Part shown: positions 34,676 through 43,655 of the stretch, piece by piece
How the letters are laid out: each line of letters starts with the position of its first letter
How positions within the stretch are numbered: position 1 is the first letter of the stretch
Source: Paraburkholderia lacunae
GTDB lineage: Bacteria; Pseudomonadota; Gammaproteobacteria; Burkholderiales; Burkholderiaceae
NCBI RefSeq assembly: GCF_003353175.1
Contig: NZ_QHKS01000003.1
Location: forward strand, 62,001 to 126,000
Direction of reading: 5' to 3'
DNA length: 64,000 bases
Made by a program: the position numbers and the translations under genes
The notes under the pieces: generated by a model
What the model saw: only the letters and a program-made list of their open reading frames with translations
Databases searched by the model: none
Told to the model about the DNA's origin: nothing

Positions 34676-35302
34676 ATGAATAGCCCCGAACGCGGGGCCT
34701 GGAGACACGGCATGTTGAGCATCTTCTCGGCGATCATCCGTCCTTTGCTGCTTAAGGCCGCCGTTATTGAGTCCGCCCCGGCGTCAACTCGCGCGGTCTG
34801 GACAATCGAGCCTGCCCACACGCACATCGGCTTTTCGGTTCGCCACCTCGGCTTGACCCGCACGCCGGGAATCTTTCGGCGCTTCGATGCGCGACTTTCG
34901 TTCGACGACCAGCGTGTCGAAGCGTCGAGCGTGTCATTCGAGGTCGACGCAGCGTCGATCGACACGGTCTTCGGCCTCCGCGACGAACACCTGCGCGGTG
35001 CAGACTGGTTCGACGTTCAGTCGCACCCCACGATCGTCTTCGTTTCCCACTCGGTGCGGCACATAGAGGGCCGCCAGTACGTGATCGAAGGAGATCTCAC
35101 CATTCGCGGCATCACGCTGCCGGCCTCGTTCGATTCCACGCTCATCGATCGCGCAGTGAATCCCTGGACGCAGAGTCCCGTGGTTGGCTTCGAGGCAACG
35201 GCCAACATCAGTCGCAGCGCCTATGGGATGGATGCGATCCCACATGCGCTGTCGGACACGGTCCATCTGACGATCGCGACAGAGGTGACTTGCCAACCCT
35301 GA
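34676..35302 (+). CDS. YceI-family lipocalin-fold protein
   Basis: A 208-residue YceI-like protein: WTIEPAHTHIGFSVRHLG begins the barrel, with GTFRRFD-like and DWFDVQSHPTIVF strands following. YceI proteins bind long isoprenoid or fatty chains, usually in the periplasm. The N terminus is hydrophobic (MLSIFSAIIRPLLLKAAV) but lacks a clean cleavage site, so location is uncertain. It may start a unit with the downstream cyclodeaminase-like gene. Confidence 0.8.
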   Translation: MNSPERGAWRHGMLSIFSAIIRPLLLKAAVIESAPASTRAVWTIEPAHTHIGFSVRHLGLTRTPGIFRRFDARLSFDDQRVEASSVSFEVDAASIDTVFGLRDEHLRGADWFDVQSHPTIVFVSHSVRHIEGRQYVIEGDLTIRGITLPASFDSTLIDRAVNPWTQSPVVGFEATANISRSAYGMDAIPHALSDTVHLTIATEVTCQP

Positions 35303-35389
35303 TCCAGGGCATGCATCGGATTGCGCAGAAACGCATTAATGCCTCTTGCCGGCAGCCAGTTCCCTTCAAATCACTCTTTTCTTTTGCTC

Positions 35390-36394
35390 ATGACCACCAC
35401 CTCGTTTGCTCCCGTGTTTGTCTCCAGCGAGGCCGCCAAGGCCGTCTTTGACTGGACGGATGCCATACGCGCCTTGCAGTCGGCCTATGCCCGCCCCATT
35501 CCGCCCAGGTCCACGCCGCCGCGTACTGTGGCTGTCGCCGGCAAGACCTGGCTGCGCACGCTGCCGGCTGTGCCGGCGGGCGGCCGCTACTACGGCGCCA
35601 AGATCATGGGCATGGCGATGGGCTCCGCCGCGCCCGGCGTGGAATACGTGATCGTGCTGTTCGACCAGGAAACCAGCCGCATCGCCGCATTTGTCGACGG
35701 CAACCTCGTTACCGGCTTCCGGACAGCGGCCACCTCGGCAGCCGCACTTGACCGGCTGGCACCTGGCGGAGCCGCACGCCTCGCCGTGCTCGGCAGCGGC
35801 CTGGAGGCCACGATGCATACACGCGCCATCGCCAGCGTGCGAGATCTGACGGAGGTCGTCGTCTTCAGCCCGACACCCGAGCGGCGCGCCGCATTCGCCG
35901 AGGCCGTGACACGCGATCTCGGCGTGCCCGCCCGCGGCGTTGCGTCGGCGCAAGAAGCGGTGGAAAGGGCCGATCTCGTGCTTGCCGCAGCCCGCTCCCG
36001 AGGCGAACAGCCGATTCTTTTCGGCGACTGGCTCAAGCCCGGCGCGACCGTCGTATCGATCGGCTCGACCATTCCCGAGCAGCGCGAGATCGATGTCTCG
36101 GTCGTCGCTCGCAGCGACATCATCGTGTGCGACACGCTCGAGGAAGTACTGGAAGAGACCGGGGACATGCTTGCGGCCCATGAAGCCGGCATCGCAATCA
36201 GGGAGAAGTCATTCAGCCTGGCGGATCTGATGAGCGGAGAAATCGACGAGCGCCTGAAGGGCGCCAGGACCCGGATGTACAAGTCGGTGGGCGGTGGCAT
36301 GCAGGATATCGTGGTGGCGGAGCTCATTCTCAACAAGGCGATCGAGGCCGGCCTCGCGACGACGCTGCCGATCGAATTCGAAACGAAGCGCTGA
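35390..36394 (+). CDS. ornithine cyclodeaminase/mu-crystallin family protein
   Basis: A 334-residue NAD(P)-binding protein: GYRTAATSAAA-like motif (VTGFRTAATSAAALDRLA), the Rossmann loop LAVLGSGLEATMHTRAI and GATVVSIGS. Family members are ornithine cyclodeaminase, ketimine reductases and N-alkyl amino acid dehydrogenases. The position equivalent to the catalytic Asp could not be assigned with confidence. ATG at 35390 has no clear ribosome site; starts at 35321 or 35339 are possible. Confidence 0.82.
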   Translation: MTTTSFAPVFVSSEAAKAVFDWTDAIRALQSAYARPIPPRSTPPRTVAVAGKTWLRTLPAVPAGGRYYGAKIMGMAMGSAAPGVEYVIVLFDQETSRIAAFVDGNLVTGFRTAATSAAALDRLAPGGAARLAVLGSGLEATMHTRAIASVRDLTEVVVFSPTPERRAAFAEAVTRDLGVPARGVASAQEAVERADLVLAAARSRGEQPILFGDWLKPGATVVSIGSTIPEQREIDVSVVARSDIIVCDTLEEVLEETGDMLAAHEAGIAIREKSFSLADLMSGEIDERLKGARTRMYKSVGGGMQDIVVAELILNKAIEAGLATTLPIEFETKR

Positions 36395-36437
36395 TACACG
36401 CGACATTCAATAGCAACGCAGACGAAAGGAGCACAGC

Positions 36438-37448
36438 ATGGCCCGCTACACCAGAAAGGAAGCCCGTGAATGGGCACGTGAAAACCTCGTTGGCGTCGCC
36501 AACGTGACCATTCCGACCATGACGTCGGACTTCAGGCGCATCAACGAGAAAGCAGTCCGCCATGACGTCGAACTGTCGATCAAGCACGGCTTCGTCGGTT
36601 CTCTTTCATGCTCGGAAGTGGCTATCGCGCAGGCGCAGTACGGCGAGTTCTGCGGCATCATGGCCGACCAGGCTGCGGGCCGCCTCGTCATCGTTCATCA
36701 CGCGGTCTTCAATACTCTTGAGGACAACATCGAGGCGATCAAACTGGCAGAGGCGGGTGGTGCCGACCTGGTGTTGCTCGGCTATCCCCCGTACTTCTAT
36801 CCGAAGTCCTACGACGAAGTGTTCGAGTACACGAAGGCGATCTGCGCCTCGACGAATCTTGGCGTGATGGTGTTCCCGCTGCCGGCCTGGGGCTTCTCCC
36901 GCCTGCATCCTGCCGACATTCCGCTGCCGGTGCTGCGCCGGATGGTGGATGAGATACCCAACGTGGTCGCGATCAAGGCTGAAGGCGGTATGCCCTACAT
37001 CATGTCGGCAATCGAAGTGCATCGCGAATTCCACGAGGAAGTCGTCATTTCGTCTCCACTGGAATATGAGTACGTACCGCTCGCGCAGGTGATGGACATC
37101 CCGTTTTGCGGCACCAACTACTCGGCCTATTACGGCCCGCTGTTGCCGCGAATCCACAAGCTGATCCGCGCTGGCGAATACGACGAGGCCACGCAGCTCT
37201 GGTACCAGATGGACCCGGCACGAAAGGCCTTTGCCAGCCTACCGATCGCGGCCAACGGCCTGCTCAACCGGATGCTGTGGAAGTACCAGGCATGGTTGCA
37301 GGGCTACAACGGCGGCCCCATGCCGCACCCGACGCAGCGCGTGTACCAGCGCGACATGACGGTCTTGCGCAAGGGCCTCGAAGCAGCGGGCCTGAATCCG
37401 ACAAGCGATCCCGACGAGGCATTCTTCGTCGGCCGTAATCCTGTGTGA
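36438..37448 (+). CDS. dihydrodipicolinate synthase-family lyase lacking the usual Tyr
   Basis: A 336-residue DapA/NanA-type aldolase. The Schiff-base lysine is in NVVAIKAEGG. Where family members carry the proton-relay tyrosine (YNxP), this protein reads VMVFPLPAWG, with phenylalanine in its place. The C-terminal helices are longer than in DapA. It is followed after 12 nt by an aldehyde dehydrogenase, a pairing seen in pathways where the lyase releases an aldehyde plus pyruvate. The true substrate is unknown. Confidence 0.85.
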   Translation: MARYTRKEAREWARENLVGVANVTIPTMTSDFRRINEKAVRHDVELSIKHGFVGSLSCSEVAIAQAQYGEFCGIMADQAAGRLVIVHHAVFNTLEDNIEAIKLAEAGGADLVLLGYPPYFYPKSYDEVFEYTKAICASTNLGVMVFPLPAWGFSRLHPADIPLPVLRRMVDEIPNVVAIKAEGGMPYIMSAIEVHREFHEEVVISSPLEYEYVPLAQVMDIPFCGTNYSAYYGPLLPRIHKLIRAGEYDEATQLWYQMDPARKAFASLPIAANGLLNRMLWKYQAWLQGYNGGPMPHPTQRVYQRDMTVLRKGLEAAGLNPTSDPDEAFFVGRNPV

Positions 37449-37460
37449 GAGCCGACCGTC

Positions 37461-38930
37461 ATGAATGAACTGATCACGCTTCCCCTGAAGGACCCTGGCC
37501 TGCTGCGCCAGGCGATGCTGATCGACGGCGAATGGGTGCCCGCCGACAGCGGCGAGACGCTGGATGTGCGCAACCCGGCCACCGGCGAACTGGTCGCACG
37601 CGTGCCCAATGGCGGCGCGAACGAGACCCGTCGTGCAATCGCTGCAGCCGAACGCGCGATGCGGGTCTGGCGCAAGGCGTTGCCCAGGGAACGCGCCAAA
37701 GTGTTGCGCACGCTGTACGACCTGATGCTGGCGCACATCGAAGACCTCGCTGTCATCATGACCGCGGAGCAGGGCAAGCCGCTCGTTGAATCGCGTGGAG
37801 AAATCCTGTATGCCGCCGGCTTCATCGAGTGGTTCTCGGAGGAAGCGAAACGGGTCTATGGGGACATCATTCCCCGGAATGTCGATGGCCGTCGCATCCT
37901 CGTGCAGAAGGAGCCGATCGGTGTTTTCGCAGCGATCACACCGTGGAATTTTCCGTCCGCAATGATCACGCGCAAGGCCGGCCCGGGGTGGGCCGTCGGT
38001 TGCGCCGGGGTCATCAAGCCGGCGAGCCAGACGCCGCTGTCCGCGCTGGCATTGGCAGTGCTCGCCGAGCGCGCGGGTCTGCCGCCCGGCGTATGCAACG
38101 TCGTCACCGGCTCGGCTCGCGCCATTGGCGGTGAGCTGACTGCCAGCCCGCTGGTGCGCAAGCTTTCGTTCACTGGCTCGACCGAAGTTGGCGCGCAACT
38201 GCTGGCCCAGTGTGCTCCGACCATCAAGAAAACCAGCATGGAGCTGGGTGGCAATGCGCCACTCATCGTCTTCGACGATGCCGACGTGGACGCAGCCGTA
38301 AAAGGCGCGCTCGCCGCGAAGTACCGCAACGCCGGGCAGGCTTGCGTCGCGGCCAATCGCATACTGGTGCAGTCAGATATCTATGACACATTCGCGAATA
38401 AGTTGGCCGAAGCCACGGCCGCCCTCACGGTGGGCAACGGCATCCACGAAGGGGTCGTGCAGGGACCTCTCATTAACGAGGATGCCGTCCGCAAGGTCGA
38501 AGAGCATATTTCGGACGCGCTGTCCAAAGGCGCCCGTGTGCTTACCGGCGGCAAACGCCACGCGCTCGGCGGCTGCTTCTTTGAACCGACGGTGTTGGCC
38601 GATGTGTCTCGCGACGCCCTGATCTTCAACGAGGAGACGTTTGGGCCGGTTGCGCCGCTGTTTCGCTTCGACACGGAAGACGAGGCAATCGCGCTAGCCA
38701 ACGACACGCCGTTTGGTCTGGCCTCCTATGTGTTCGCGCGTGATGTGGGGCGTATCTTCCGTGTTGTCGATCAACTCGAGTTCGGCATGGTGGGTGTCAA
38801 TGAGGGGTTGATCTCGACGGAGGTTGCGCCGTTCGGCGGGGTAAAAACTTCCGGTCTTGGTCGCGAAGGCTCGAAGTATGGCATCGACGACTACGTCGAA
38901 ATCAAGTATGTAGCGCTTGGCGGGCTTTGA
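37461..38930 (+). CDS. aldehyde dehydrogenase, succinate-semialdehyde type
   Basis: A 489-residue ALDH of the GabD-like branch: TPWNFPSAMITRKAGPG, MELGGNAPLIVFDDAD with the general base, the catalytic cysteine in GQACVAANR, and EVAPFGGVKTSGLGREG near the end. It probably oxidises the aldehyde formed by the DapA-like lyase. Last gene of the plus-strand unit before the TetR gene. Confidence 0.92.
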   Translation: MNELITLPLKDPGLLRQAMLIDGEWVPADSGETLDVRNPATGELVARVPNGGANETRRAIAAAERAMRVWRKALPRERAKVLRTLYDLMLAHIEDLAVIMTAEQGKPLVESRGEILYAAGFIEWFSEEAKRVYGDIIPRNVDGRRILVQKEPIGVFAAITPWNFPSAMITRKAGPGWAVGCAGVIKPASQTPLSALALAVLAERAGLPPGVCNVVTGSARAIGGELTASPLVRKLSFTGSTEVGAQLLAQCAPTIKKTSMELGGNAPLIVFDDADVDAAVKGALAAKYRNAGQACVAANRILVQSDIYDTFANKLAEATAALTVGNGIHEGVVQGPLINEDAVRKVEEHISDALSKGARVLTGGKRHALGGCFFEPTVLADVSRDALIFNEETFGPVAPLFRFDTEDEAIALANDTPFGLASYVFARDVGRIFRVVDQLEFGMVGVNEGLISTEVAPFGGVKTSGLGREGSKYGIDDYVEIKYVALGGL

Positions 38931-39011
38931 GGCTTCGGATGGCGTCGGCGGATGTTGTCATTCTGGCGAGAACGCCGGGGCGTTAGCGTTCTCCAAATTC
39001 GGAAAAGCAAT

Positions 39012-39032
39012 TAAGATACGATGTGTCTTATA
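39012..39032. promoter_or_regulatory. operator-like dyad before TetR gene
   Basis: TAAGATACG matches the left arm of the island operator at 8 of 9 positions; the right arm, TGTCTTATA, matches only 5 of 9. A different symmetry, TAAGATA-N5-TGTCTTA with one mismatch, also fits and is typical of TetR autoregulatory sites. Confidence 0.5.
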
Positions 39033-39137
39033 ATTCCGTGCTGCGCATTTCACGCTCACGGCCACGCGTTCGCCCGGGTGTTCCGGGCGAACGCGGCACA
39101 TCGAGGCGATATCGCCAGCCGACTTTCCGTTACGCCA

Positions 39138-39830
39138 ATGAAGACAAACGCCCAGCTTCCCGTTACAGCACCTGCCCCCACAAGAGGCGTCGGCCGACCG
39201 CGCAGTGAGGAAACTCGCGCGCAGATTCTTGCGGCGACGGTTCGTCTGCTCGAGACCCGCACGGTTCAGTCGATCTCGATCGAAGCCATCGCCAAGGAGG
39301 CGGGTGTCGGCAAGGCGACGATCTACCGCTGGTGGAATTCGAAAGCCCTGGTCGTAATCGATGCATTCATCGAACACCATGTTGTCAAGACGCCGATGCC
39401 GCACAACTTGCCGCCCGGCGAGGCCATTGCGGTACATCTGATTTCGCTGATTCACGAATACGCTGGATGGTCCGGCAGGATCGTCGCACAGATCATTGCC
39501 GAAGGTCAGGCCGATCCGGCGGTGCTGCGCGAATTCCGCGAGCGGTTTCACTATGGGCGTCGGGCGCTTGTCCGCGAAATGCTCGAGGAGTGGCGCAGTT
39601 CTGCGCCCATTCGCGTGCCGCCGAACATCGAGACGCTGAGCGAAATCCTGTATGCGCCGGTCTACATGCGCCTGCTGGTTGGAAATGGTCCGCTCGATGA
39701 CCATTTCGCGCAGGAGCACATCAGTTACGTCTACACCCTGCTGGGCGTCGACGTGCCGAACGTGGTGCAACTGCGTGAGCAAATGAAGCGGAAAGTGTCC
39801 GCGAAAAAGGTGACGGGTGCGGCACGCTGA
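39138..39830 (+). CDS. TetR-family regulator
   Basis: A 230-residue TetR-type repressor: HTH SIEAIAKEAGVGKATIYRWW and a helical ligand domain ending in a basic tail. ATG at 39138 is chosen; the upstream frame to 39021 would begin inside the operator-like dyad. It is the right-most gene of the island and a candidate for the TACGATACG-binding regulator. Confidence 0.88.
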   Translation: MKTNAQLPVTAPAPTRGVGRPRSEETRAQILAATVRLLETRTVQSISIEAIAKEAGVGKATIYRWWNSKALVVIDAFIEHHVVKTPMPHNLPPGEAIAVHLISLIHEYAGWSGRIVAQIIAEGQADPAVLREFRERFHYGRRALVREMLEEWRSSAPIRVPPNIETLSEILYAPVYMRLLVGNGPLDDHFAQEHISYVYTLLGVDVPNVVQLREQMKRKVSAKKVTGAAR

Positions 39831-40281
39831 GGCATGACGTTTGACCACGAGGCCAGTTTGCTGGGACCTCGGGCGACGTCTTTTCGGTCTTATGGAAAGC
39901 TTCGCATACGATCGAGTTCGGGTTATTTGTCCTCGTTCCTTGAGCAGACGCAGTGGGAGGAGAGTGTCTGTTTGCGATGCTTAAGGACTACGGTATTTCG
40001 CAAAGAACATGTCCCAGCATTACGCGACGAATCGCAAAGGCAGACCTTTAGGATATACGGCGACCTTAATCGGAAGTTCAGGAGTGGCCGAAGGCGACGG
40101 TTGCGACGAGATCGAGGCACGCATCGCCGAGATCGCAAGGCCGACGTAGCAGCTCATCAGCGATCTCTCGCTCACGATGTGTGGCCCATGCGGCATAGTG
40201 GTGGAGGACCAACTTGGCTCCGTATGTTGTGCGCGCGTATCGGGAAAGATGCCAGGCGCGCGATGAGTACGCGTCCATGAA
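39831..40281. other. non-coding island edge, nothing recognised
   Basis: About 450 bp between the TetR gene and the right repeat. Short open frames exist on both strands but have no recognisable domain, start signal or codon pattern. An integrase would be expected near here and none is visible; this may be its decayed trace. Confidence 0.5.
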
Positions 40282-40457
40282 CTCGAACTTTCATGTACTC
40301 AAAAACGTACTCATTCGACGTCGGCTTATATCGTGGAACGCGAGTATCTTCTAAGCGCCCTGGAAATAAAAAAGCCCGCAAAAGCGGGCGTTTTCATGAA
40401 CAGCAGTCCAGCAATTGATGTGGACCTAATTTTATGGTGCCCAGGAGAGGACTCGAA
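40282..40457. repeat. right direct repeat (att site)
   Basis: The partner of 18253-18427. It runs from CTCGAACTTTC through the tRNA-Leu terminator into the 3' end of the intact tRNA-Leu gene. Its tRNA part restores a full-length gene, as expected for an island inserted at a tRNA 3' end. Confidence 0.85.
40368..40389 (-). terminator. Rho-independent terminator of tRNA-Leu unit
   Basis: On the minus strand GCCCGC-TTTT-GCGGGC is followed by TTTTTT. It lies about 45 nt after the tRNA 3' end. An identical copy is at 18339-18360 in the left repeat. Confidence 0.85.
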
Positions 40458-40521
40458 CCTCCACGATGTTGCCACCGCTAGGACCTGAACCTAGTGCGTC
40501 TACCAATTCCGCCACCTGGGC
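40435..40521 (-). tRNA. tRNA-Leu (CAG)
   Basis: 87-nt class II tRNA with acceptor GCCCAGG/CCTGGGC, anticodon loop TTCAGGT (anticodon CAG), a long variable arm and encoded CCA. It is the second gene of a tandem pair on the minus strand, and its last 23 bp are repeated at 18405-18427, so it is the insertion target. Confidence 0.97.
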
Positions 40522-40701
40522 ACGTTTTCAAGCTAGACCGTTATTTTAACGGGATGATGGAGCGTGTCAATGCCTACTTACAACATCGCTTCATCGAACC
40601 GTTCGGCCGTCGTACAGCGAAGCAAGCTCGCCAATCATCCACGACCGTCCTGCAAACTCATGATCCGAATCTCAGTCAATCCGATCACAAGCCTTCACAC
40701 A

Positions 40702-40745
40702 AAAAGTAAAGCCGCCTACGTGAAACTTCAGGCGGCTTTACTTTT
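40702..40745 (-). terminator. 15-bp inverted repeat between tRNA-Leu genes
   Basis: A perfect inverted repeat: AAAAGTAAAGCCGCC (40702-40716) and its complement (40731-40745) around a 14-nt loop, flanked by A/T runs. It could terminate or process transcripts between the two tRNA genes on the minus strand and works in either direction. Confidence 0.7.
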
Positions 40746-40750
40746 GAATC

Positions 40751-40837
40751 TGGTGCCCAAGAGAGGACTCGAACCTCCACAGTGTTGCCACCGCTAGGAC
40801 CTGAACCTAGTGCGTCTACCAATTTCGCCACCTGGGC
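40751..40837 (-). tRNA. tRNA-Leu (CAG)
   Basis: 87-nt class II tRNA, nearly identical to its neighbour, anticodon CAG, encoded CCA. One G-U pair in the acceptor stem distinguishes it. It is the promoter-proximal member of the pair. Confidence 0.97.
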
Positions 40838-40861
40838 AGGTGATGAACAGCGAAGAACGCC

Positions 40862-40889
40862 ATTATAGCGTTGGATTCAGGGCTGTCAA
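40862..40889 (-). promoter_or_regulatory. sigma-70 promoter of the tRNA-Leu pair
   Basis: On the minus strand TTGACA (40889-40884) and TATAAT (40867-40862) are both consensus, with a 16-bp spacer, 25 bp upstream of the tRNA 5' end. Confidence 0.85.
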
Positions 40890-41141
40890 GCGTTTCTCAA
40901 AACTCGCTTAAACAGCGCTGCAGCCAGACTGCACGCGGCTCGCGGCGACTATTGACGCGCCGTGTGGCGCCCTGGACGGGTGTTAGAATGCCTCGCAGTA
41001 GTTCGTTGGCACGGTGCAAACGCCCGTCGGACTCAGATTTGAACGAGCCAGACCCGAGCAGTCATTCCAGTGCAATCGCAAGTGCAACTTGAGCGCAACC
41101 CAGGCGCTTCTTAAGCCGAGTCACATCGCCGACCGACGTCC

Positions 41142-43655
41142 ATGCAACGAGAAAAAATCATCGACAAGCCCTTGAGCAAATTTCCTTATCCGATTCCAAG
41201 CCGCGAAGAAATCCTGGGCGTTTTGCGCACGAGTGAAGCGCCGCTTGCCGCGAACGACATCGCCGAAGCCTTGTCGATCAAGCGCCAGGAGCGCGAAGGA
41301 TTTTTCAAGCGACTCGGCGCCATGGAGCGCGACGGCCAGATCCGGCTCGATCAGCGCAATCTCTATCAGCTGACCCATCCGTCGAACTTCGTCGCCGGCC
41401 GTGTGCAAGGCCATCGCGACGGCTACGGGTTTCTCGTGCGCGACGACGGCCAGGACGATCTGTTTCTGCCCACCGGCGAGATGCAGAAGGTCATGCACAA
41501 CGACCGCGTGCTCGCGCGCATCGTCGGCTATGACCGGCGCGGGCGTCCGGAAGGGCACATCGTCGAGGTCACGGATCGCGCCAACAAGCGTGTGATCGGG
41601 CGGCTGCTCAACGAGAACGGCGCGCTGATCGTCGCGCCGGAAGACAAGCGCATCGGCCACGACATTCTGATCACGCAGAACACCAAGAAAGCCAAGGTCG
41701 GCCAGGTGGTGGTGGTCGAACTGACCGATTTCCCGAGCCGCCATTCGCAGCCGCTCGGCCGCGTGGTGGAAGTGCTCGGCGATATCGACGACCCCGGCAT
41801 GGAAATCGAAATCGCGGTGCGCAAGTACGGCGTGCCGCACGAATTCGGCCAGGGCGCGCTCGATGAAGCCGCCAAACTGCCCGACGAAGTCCGTCCGGTC
41901 GACGCGCGTCATCGCATCGACCTGCGCGACGTGCCGCTTGTCACGATCGACGGCGAAGACGCCCGCGACTTCGACGACGCCGTGTACTGCGAGCCGATTC
42001 AGGTGGGCCGCGGCGAAGGCTTCCGCCTGATCGTCGCGATCGCGGATGTCTCGCACTACGTGCACCCGAAAAGCGCGCTCGATGCCGACGCGATCGAACG
42101 CAGCACCTCGGTGTACTTCCCGCGCCGCGTGATTCCGATGCTGCCGGAGAAGCTGTCGAACGGGTTGTGCTCGCTGAACCCGAATGTCGACCGTTGCGTG
42201 CTGGTGTGCGACATGATCGTCACCGCGCGCGGCGAAGTGAAGGGGTATCAGTTCTATCCGGGCGTGATGCACTCGGTGGCGCGGCTGACCTATACGGAAG
42301 TGGCCGCGGTGCTGAAGAACACCAAGGGCCCCGAAGCCGCGCGCCGCGCCGCGTTGCTGCCGCAGTTGCAGAATCTGTACGGCGTGTACAAGTCGCTGTT
42401 CGCCGCGCGCCAGAAGCGCGGTGCGATCGACTTCGATACTACGGAAACCTACATCGTCTGCAATGCGCAGGGCAAGATCGAGCAGATCGTGCCGCGCACC
42501 CGCAACGACGCGCACAAGCTGATCGAGGAATGCATGCTGGCGGCGAACGTTTGCGCGGCCGACTTCCTCAAGCGCCATAAGCATCCGGGTCTGTATCGCG
42601 TGCATGCCGGGCCGACCGCGGAAAAGCTCGAAAATCTGCGCAGTTTCCTGCGCGGCATGGGCCTGTCGCTCGGTGGCGGCGACACGCCGCACGCGAGCGA
42701 TTACGCCGCGCTGATGGCGCAGATCCGCGAACGGCCCGACGCGCAGATGATGCAGACCATGCTGCTGCGCTCGATGCAGCAAGCCGTCTATAGCCCGGAC
42801 AACATCGGCCACTTCGGTCTCGCGTATGAGGCGTATGCGCACTTCACGAGCCCGATTCGCCGCTACCCCGACCTGCTGACGCACCGCGCGATCTACGCGA
42901 TCCTGCAAGGCCGCAAATATCAGCCGGAAGCGCCGCACGGCGTCGAGTTGAATACGGCGCTCTCGCCGCGAGCCCGAGCGATGCAGCAGGCCGACGAAGA
43001 AAAGCGCGGCCGTGCTCGTGCGAACAACGTTGCGATCTGGGAAGAACTCGGTCTGCATTGCTCGGCCAACGAGCGGCGCGCCGACGAAGCATCGCGCGAC
43101 GTCGAAGCGTGGCTCAAGTGCTACTTCATGCGCGACAAGCTCGGCGAAGAGTATGGCGGCATGGTGAGCGGCGTGACGTCGTTCGGCATTTTCGTGCAGC
43201 TCGACGCGCTGTTCATCGAAGGCCTCGTGCACGTTACCGAACTGGGATCGGACTACTTCCAGTACGACGAGATCAAGAACGAGCTGCGCGGCGAACGCAC
43301 CGGCATTCGTTATCGTCTGTCGGATCGTGTGCGGGTGCAGGTGAGCCGCGTCGATCTCGATGCGCGCAAGATCGACTTCCGCCTCGTGCGCGATACGCCG
43401 ATCAAGGCGCCGACAGGTCGTCCGGCGCCGGCCGACAAAGTTTCCGGAGAGACCGGCGGCGCGCGCGTGCGCCCGTTGCCGCCGGTGGACGGCGTCGCAG
43501 GTGGCGCGGCCGGCGCGCTCGGGCGGCGCAAGAAGGCGGCGCCGGCGCAAACCGCGGCTGTCAAGGAAGCGCGCGCCGCGCGCGGCGCAGCGAAGAAGCA
43601 TGGCGGCGCAACGGCCAAATCGGCGTCGAAACCGCAGTCGCGCAAGAAGCGCTGA
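41142..43655 (+). CDS. rnr: ribonuclease R
   Basis: The 837-residue protein is RNase R, a processive 3'-5' exoribonuclease for structured RNA and quality control. In order: an N-terminal winged-helix segment, cold-shock domains (about 85-240), the RNB catalytic domain with the metal site in TIDGEDARDFDDAVY (about 270-600), an S1 domain near GGMVSGVTSFGIFVQL, and a lysine/alanine-rich basic tail of about 100 residues. The order with rlmB and rpiA is backbone-like. The start codon ATG at 41142 opens the conserved N terminus. Confidence 0.97.
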   Translation: MQREKIIDKPLSKFPYPIPSREEILGVLRTSEAPLAANDIAEALSIKRQEREGFFKRLGAMERDGQIRLDQRNLYQLTHPSNFVAGRVQGHRDGYGFLVRDDGQDDLFLPTGEMQKVMHNDRVLARIVGYDRRGRPEGHIVEVTDRANKRVIGRLLNENGALIVAPEDKRIGHDILITQNTKKAKVGQVVVVELTDFPSRHSQPLGRVVEVLGDIDDPGMEIEIAVRKYGVPHEFGQGALDEAAKLPDEVRPVDARHRIDLRDVPLVTIDGEDARDFDDAVYCEPIQVGRGEGFRLIVAIADVSHYVHPKSALDADAIERSTSVYFPRRVIPMLPEKLSNGLCSLNPNVDRCVLVCDMIVTARGEVKGYQFYPGVMHSVARLTYTEVAAVLKNTKGPEAARRAALLPQLQNLYGVYKSLFAARQKRGAIDFDTTETYIVCNAQGKIEQIVPRTRNDAHKLIEECMLAANVCAADFLKRHKHPGLYRVHAGPTAEKLENLRSFLRGMGLSLGGGDTPHASDYAALMAQIRERPDAQMMQTMLLRSMQQAVYSPDNIGHFGLAYEAYAHFTSPIRRYPDLLTHRAIYAILQGRKYQPEAPHGVELNTALSPRARAMQQADEEKRGRARANNVAIWEELGLHCSANERRADEASRDVEAWLKCYFMRDKLGEEYGGMVSGVTSFGIFVQLDALFIEGLVHVTELGSDYFQYDEIKNELRGERTGIRYRLSDRVRVQVSRVDLDARKIDFRLVRDTPIKAPTGRPAPADKVSGETGGARVRPLPPVDGVAGGAAGALGRRKKAAPAQTAAVKEARAARGAAKKHGGATAKSASKPQSRKKR

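Noticed and set aside
39834..40280. 148-codon frame next to the right repeat
   Set aside because: No domain, low-complexity basic product and poor start context; not an integrase.
18253..40457. prophage
   Set aside because: No structural, replication or lysis gene is present; the content is metabolic, so a genomic island is the better term.
40952..40989. sigma-70 promoter for rnr (TTGACG and TAGAAT)
   Set aside because: The spacer is 26 bp, too long for a normal promoter, so no rnr promoter is claimed.
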